In this document: positions 62,624-64,000 of the stretch, in pieces
Layout of the letters: every line of letters begins with the position of its first letter
How positions within the stretch are numbered: the stretch's first letter is position 1
NCBI GenBank assembly: GCA_963728545.1
Contig: CAVSKO010000003.1
Coordinates: forward strand, 2,542,001 to 2,606,000
From: DASUNP01 sp963728545
Lineage (GTDB): Bacteria; Acidobacteriota; Blastocatellia; UBA7656
Length of the DNA stretch: 64,000 nucleotides
Direction: 5' to 3'
Position numbers and translations under genes: made by a program
The notes under the pieces: model-generated
Database searches by the model: none
Told to the model about the DNA's origin: nothing
What the model saw: only the letters and a program-made list of their open reading frames with translations

Positions 62624-64000
62624 ATGAAAAAGGAAAACGTGATAGAGCAACTTTCAACATTTGTAACGAGGGCTTCATATGAAGACATGTCGGCAGAGGC
62701 CCGACGTCAGATCAAAGTGAGGGTATTAGACTGGCTGGCCTGTGCGATAGGTGCAACTGGGTTTGAGCCTATGCGCAGACTCCGAAACCAGATAGAAGAA
62801 TTCGGAGGAAAGCCGCTCGCCACAATGATCGGCGGGGGGAAAACGTCACCCGACCGGGCCGCGCTTTACAATTGCGCGCTGACGCGGTATCTGGGCTTCA
62901 ATGACAGCTTTCTATCCGGGGAAGCGTCCTGCCATCCGAGCGACAGCATACCGGCAGTTCTTGCCGCGAGCGAATACCGGGGCGCGTCGGGACGGGAGTT
63001 CCTCACGGCGCTTGCAATCTCGTACCAGGTGCAATGCCGGCTTTGTGAAGTTTCGCGTGTGAGCGCTGGCGTCGTCAGTCACAGCGCGCCCGGAGCCTAC
63101 GCAGTTGCGGCAGGGATGGCTAAAGCTCTGAAGCTCAATCAGGGGCAAACTGCGAACGCTATAGCCTCAATCGCCGCAGCTAATAGTGCGCTGCAGGCTC
63201 CCCGCGTGGATGAGATTTCACGGCGTAAGAATACTCTTTATTTAGATTCCCCGTTTTCGATGGCTCAAGCTGTCTTGCTCTCACTGAGCGGTATAAGCGA
63301 TGACCATGAGCCGTCCGAAGCCGAAAAGCATTTATTAGAAACTGCCGCCCCCAATCTTGAAATTGATTGGCGTAAGGAAGATTTGGAGGCAGTGCGGCGC
63401 ACAATAATAAAGAAATACAATGCCGAGATTCATGCACAGTCGGCGATCGAAGCCATTCTGCATCTTAGAGAGAGGCGGCCATGCCATCCTAATCAGATTG
63501 AGCGGATAGAGCTAGATACGTTTGACGCAGCCTATCACCTTCTCGGCGGTAGTGGAGAAGGACCCAGTTATCAAGTGCGCACCAAAGCGGAAGCCTATTA
63601 CAGTCTGCCATATCTGCTAGCGGTAGCACTGCTGGATGGAAAGGTAAGCCCGTCGCAGTATAAGCCAGATCGGATAGTTAGAGAGGACGTGCAAAGCCTC
63701 ATGCGCAAGGTGGTTGTTCAGCCCGACAGGGATTTCAGTCAGGGCTTCCCACAAGAGATGCCTGCGCGAGTACAAATCTTTTTGCGTGATGGGCAAATCC
63801 TAACTAAAGAGAAACGCGATTACGAAGGGTTCTTTACGCGGCCTTTACCCTGGGAGAGGGCGGTTGAGAAGTTTAAGGACCTGACAGTATTTCAGACAGG
63901 CTACGAGTTAGGCGAGAGGATTATTGAGAAGGTTCTAGATATTGAGGACATCCAGGTTCGGGAATTGACCGAATTGCTTGCGGGGATGATCAAATCCACG
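62624..64000 (+). CDS. MmgE/PrpD-family protein, 3' end outside window
   Basis: 459 codons from ATG 62624 to the window edge without a stop. Typical blocks: LDWLACAIGATGFEPMRRLR, NCALTRYLGFNDSFL, CHPSDSIPAVLAASEYRGAS, then VVSHSAPGAYAVAAGMAKAL. Full-length members have about 450-500 residues, so only the last few are missing. The family includes 2-methylcitrate dehydratase and related dehydratases or isomerases; the substrate cannot be told here. It follows the Usp gene by 16 bp and probably shares its sigma-54 promoter. Confidence 0.88.
   Translation, partial: MKKENVIEQLSTFVTRASYEDMSAEARRQIKVRVLDWLACAIGATGFEPMRRLRNQIEEFGGKPLATMIGGGKTSPDRAALYNCALTRYLGFNDSFLSGEASCHPSDSIPAVLAASEYRGASGREFLTALAISYQVQCRLCEVSRVSAGVVSHSAPGAYAVAAGMAKALKLNQGQTANAIASIAAANSALQAPRVDEISRRKNTLYLDSPFSMAQAVLLSLSGISDDHEPSEAEKHLLETAAPNLEIDWRKEDLEAVRRTIIKKYNAEIHAQSAIEAILHLRERRPCHPNQIERIELDTFDAAYHLLGGSGEGPSYQVRTKAEAYYSLPYLLAVALLDGKVSPSQYKPDRIVREDVQSLMRKVVVQPDRDFSQGFPQEMPARVQIFLRDGQILTKEKRDYEGFFTRPLPWERAVEKFKDLTVFQTGYELGERIIEKVLDIEDIQVRELTELLAGMIKST

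Noticed and set aside
1..64000. CRISPR array
   Set aside because: No regularly spaced direct repeats of 23-40 bp were seen; the short repeats present are hairpins, tRNA cores or a 17-bp tandem duplication.

Overview
The window looks like an accessory-rich chromosomal stretch of an Acidobacteriota, most likely a Blastocatellia-type bacterium. This is inferred from an 806-residue duplicated FtsX/MacB permease of the acidobacterial ADOP kind (31161-33581), a von Willebrand A protein of the acidobacterial type (25170-26684), a bacterial eRF1-like (baeRF) fragment, and abundant TPR, HEAT and serine/threonine kinase genes. There is no rRNA gene or complete tRNA gene to confirm it.

Left part (1-14.7 kb): a lasso-peptide locus. 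Cyclase and fused leader-binding/protease genes lie on the minus strand (545-3068). The candidate precursor gene lies divergently on the plus strand (4460-4633) behind its own promoter. An intact ISAs1-type element with a 10-bp target duplication (3077-4381) now separates the two halves. Beyond it are an anticodon-arm tRNA-Met fragment with repeated short cores, a CHC2/TOPRIM/RNase HI chimera, a secreted GH13 cyclodextrin-glucanotransferase-like enzyme, a DUF1016 nuclease next to a DNA methyltransferase, a TPR protein, an HTH regulator and a Crp-like regulator.

Mobile middle (14.8-38.3 kb): two group II introns back to back (the second with a nonsense-interrupted maturase), an operon of small accessory proteins (DUF2958, zinc-ribbon, HNH), a frameshifted VirD4/TraG-type ATPase, a TPR-HTH regulator, a secreted VWA/HEAT operon, an IS5-type element, a decayed IS3 element that cut a HEAT gene, the ADOP permease, phage terminase-like remnants with a tandem family of small proteins, and then an integron-like stretch. 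In that stretch palindromic attC-like sites follow a MazEF module, a RelE-type module with a deleted toxin, and a soluble serine/threonine kinase gene. A similar site follows the lasso cyclase gene at the left edge.

Right part (38.6-64 kb): a higher-GC stress and redox island. It holds GH15, ankyrin protein, RibA, DoxX and an ECF sigma factor, three two-domain universal stress proteins, Rnk, an NtrC-type regulator, a PAS hybrid histidine kinase, Hsp20, a di-haem cytochrome c, a Rieske protein, a frameshifted superoxide dismutase, transaldolase, a flavin oxidoreductase, an SMR exporter and an MmgE/PrpD protein that runs off the edge. Seven sites with exact sigma-54 -24/-12 spacing (GG-N10-GC) lie in front of genes of this island, so the local NtrC-type regulator and PAS kinase probably run a sigma-54 stress regulon. 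Fragments of REC, phosphoglycerate kinase, pyruvate kinase, Usp, GrpE and baeRF genes show that the island is also being eroded and rearranged.
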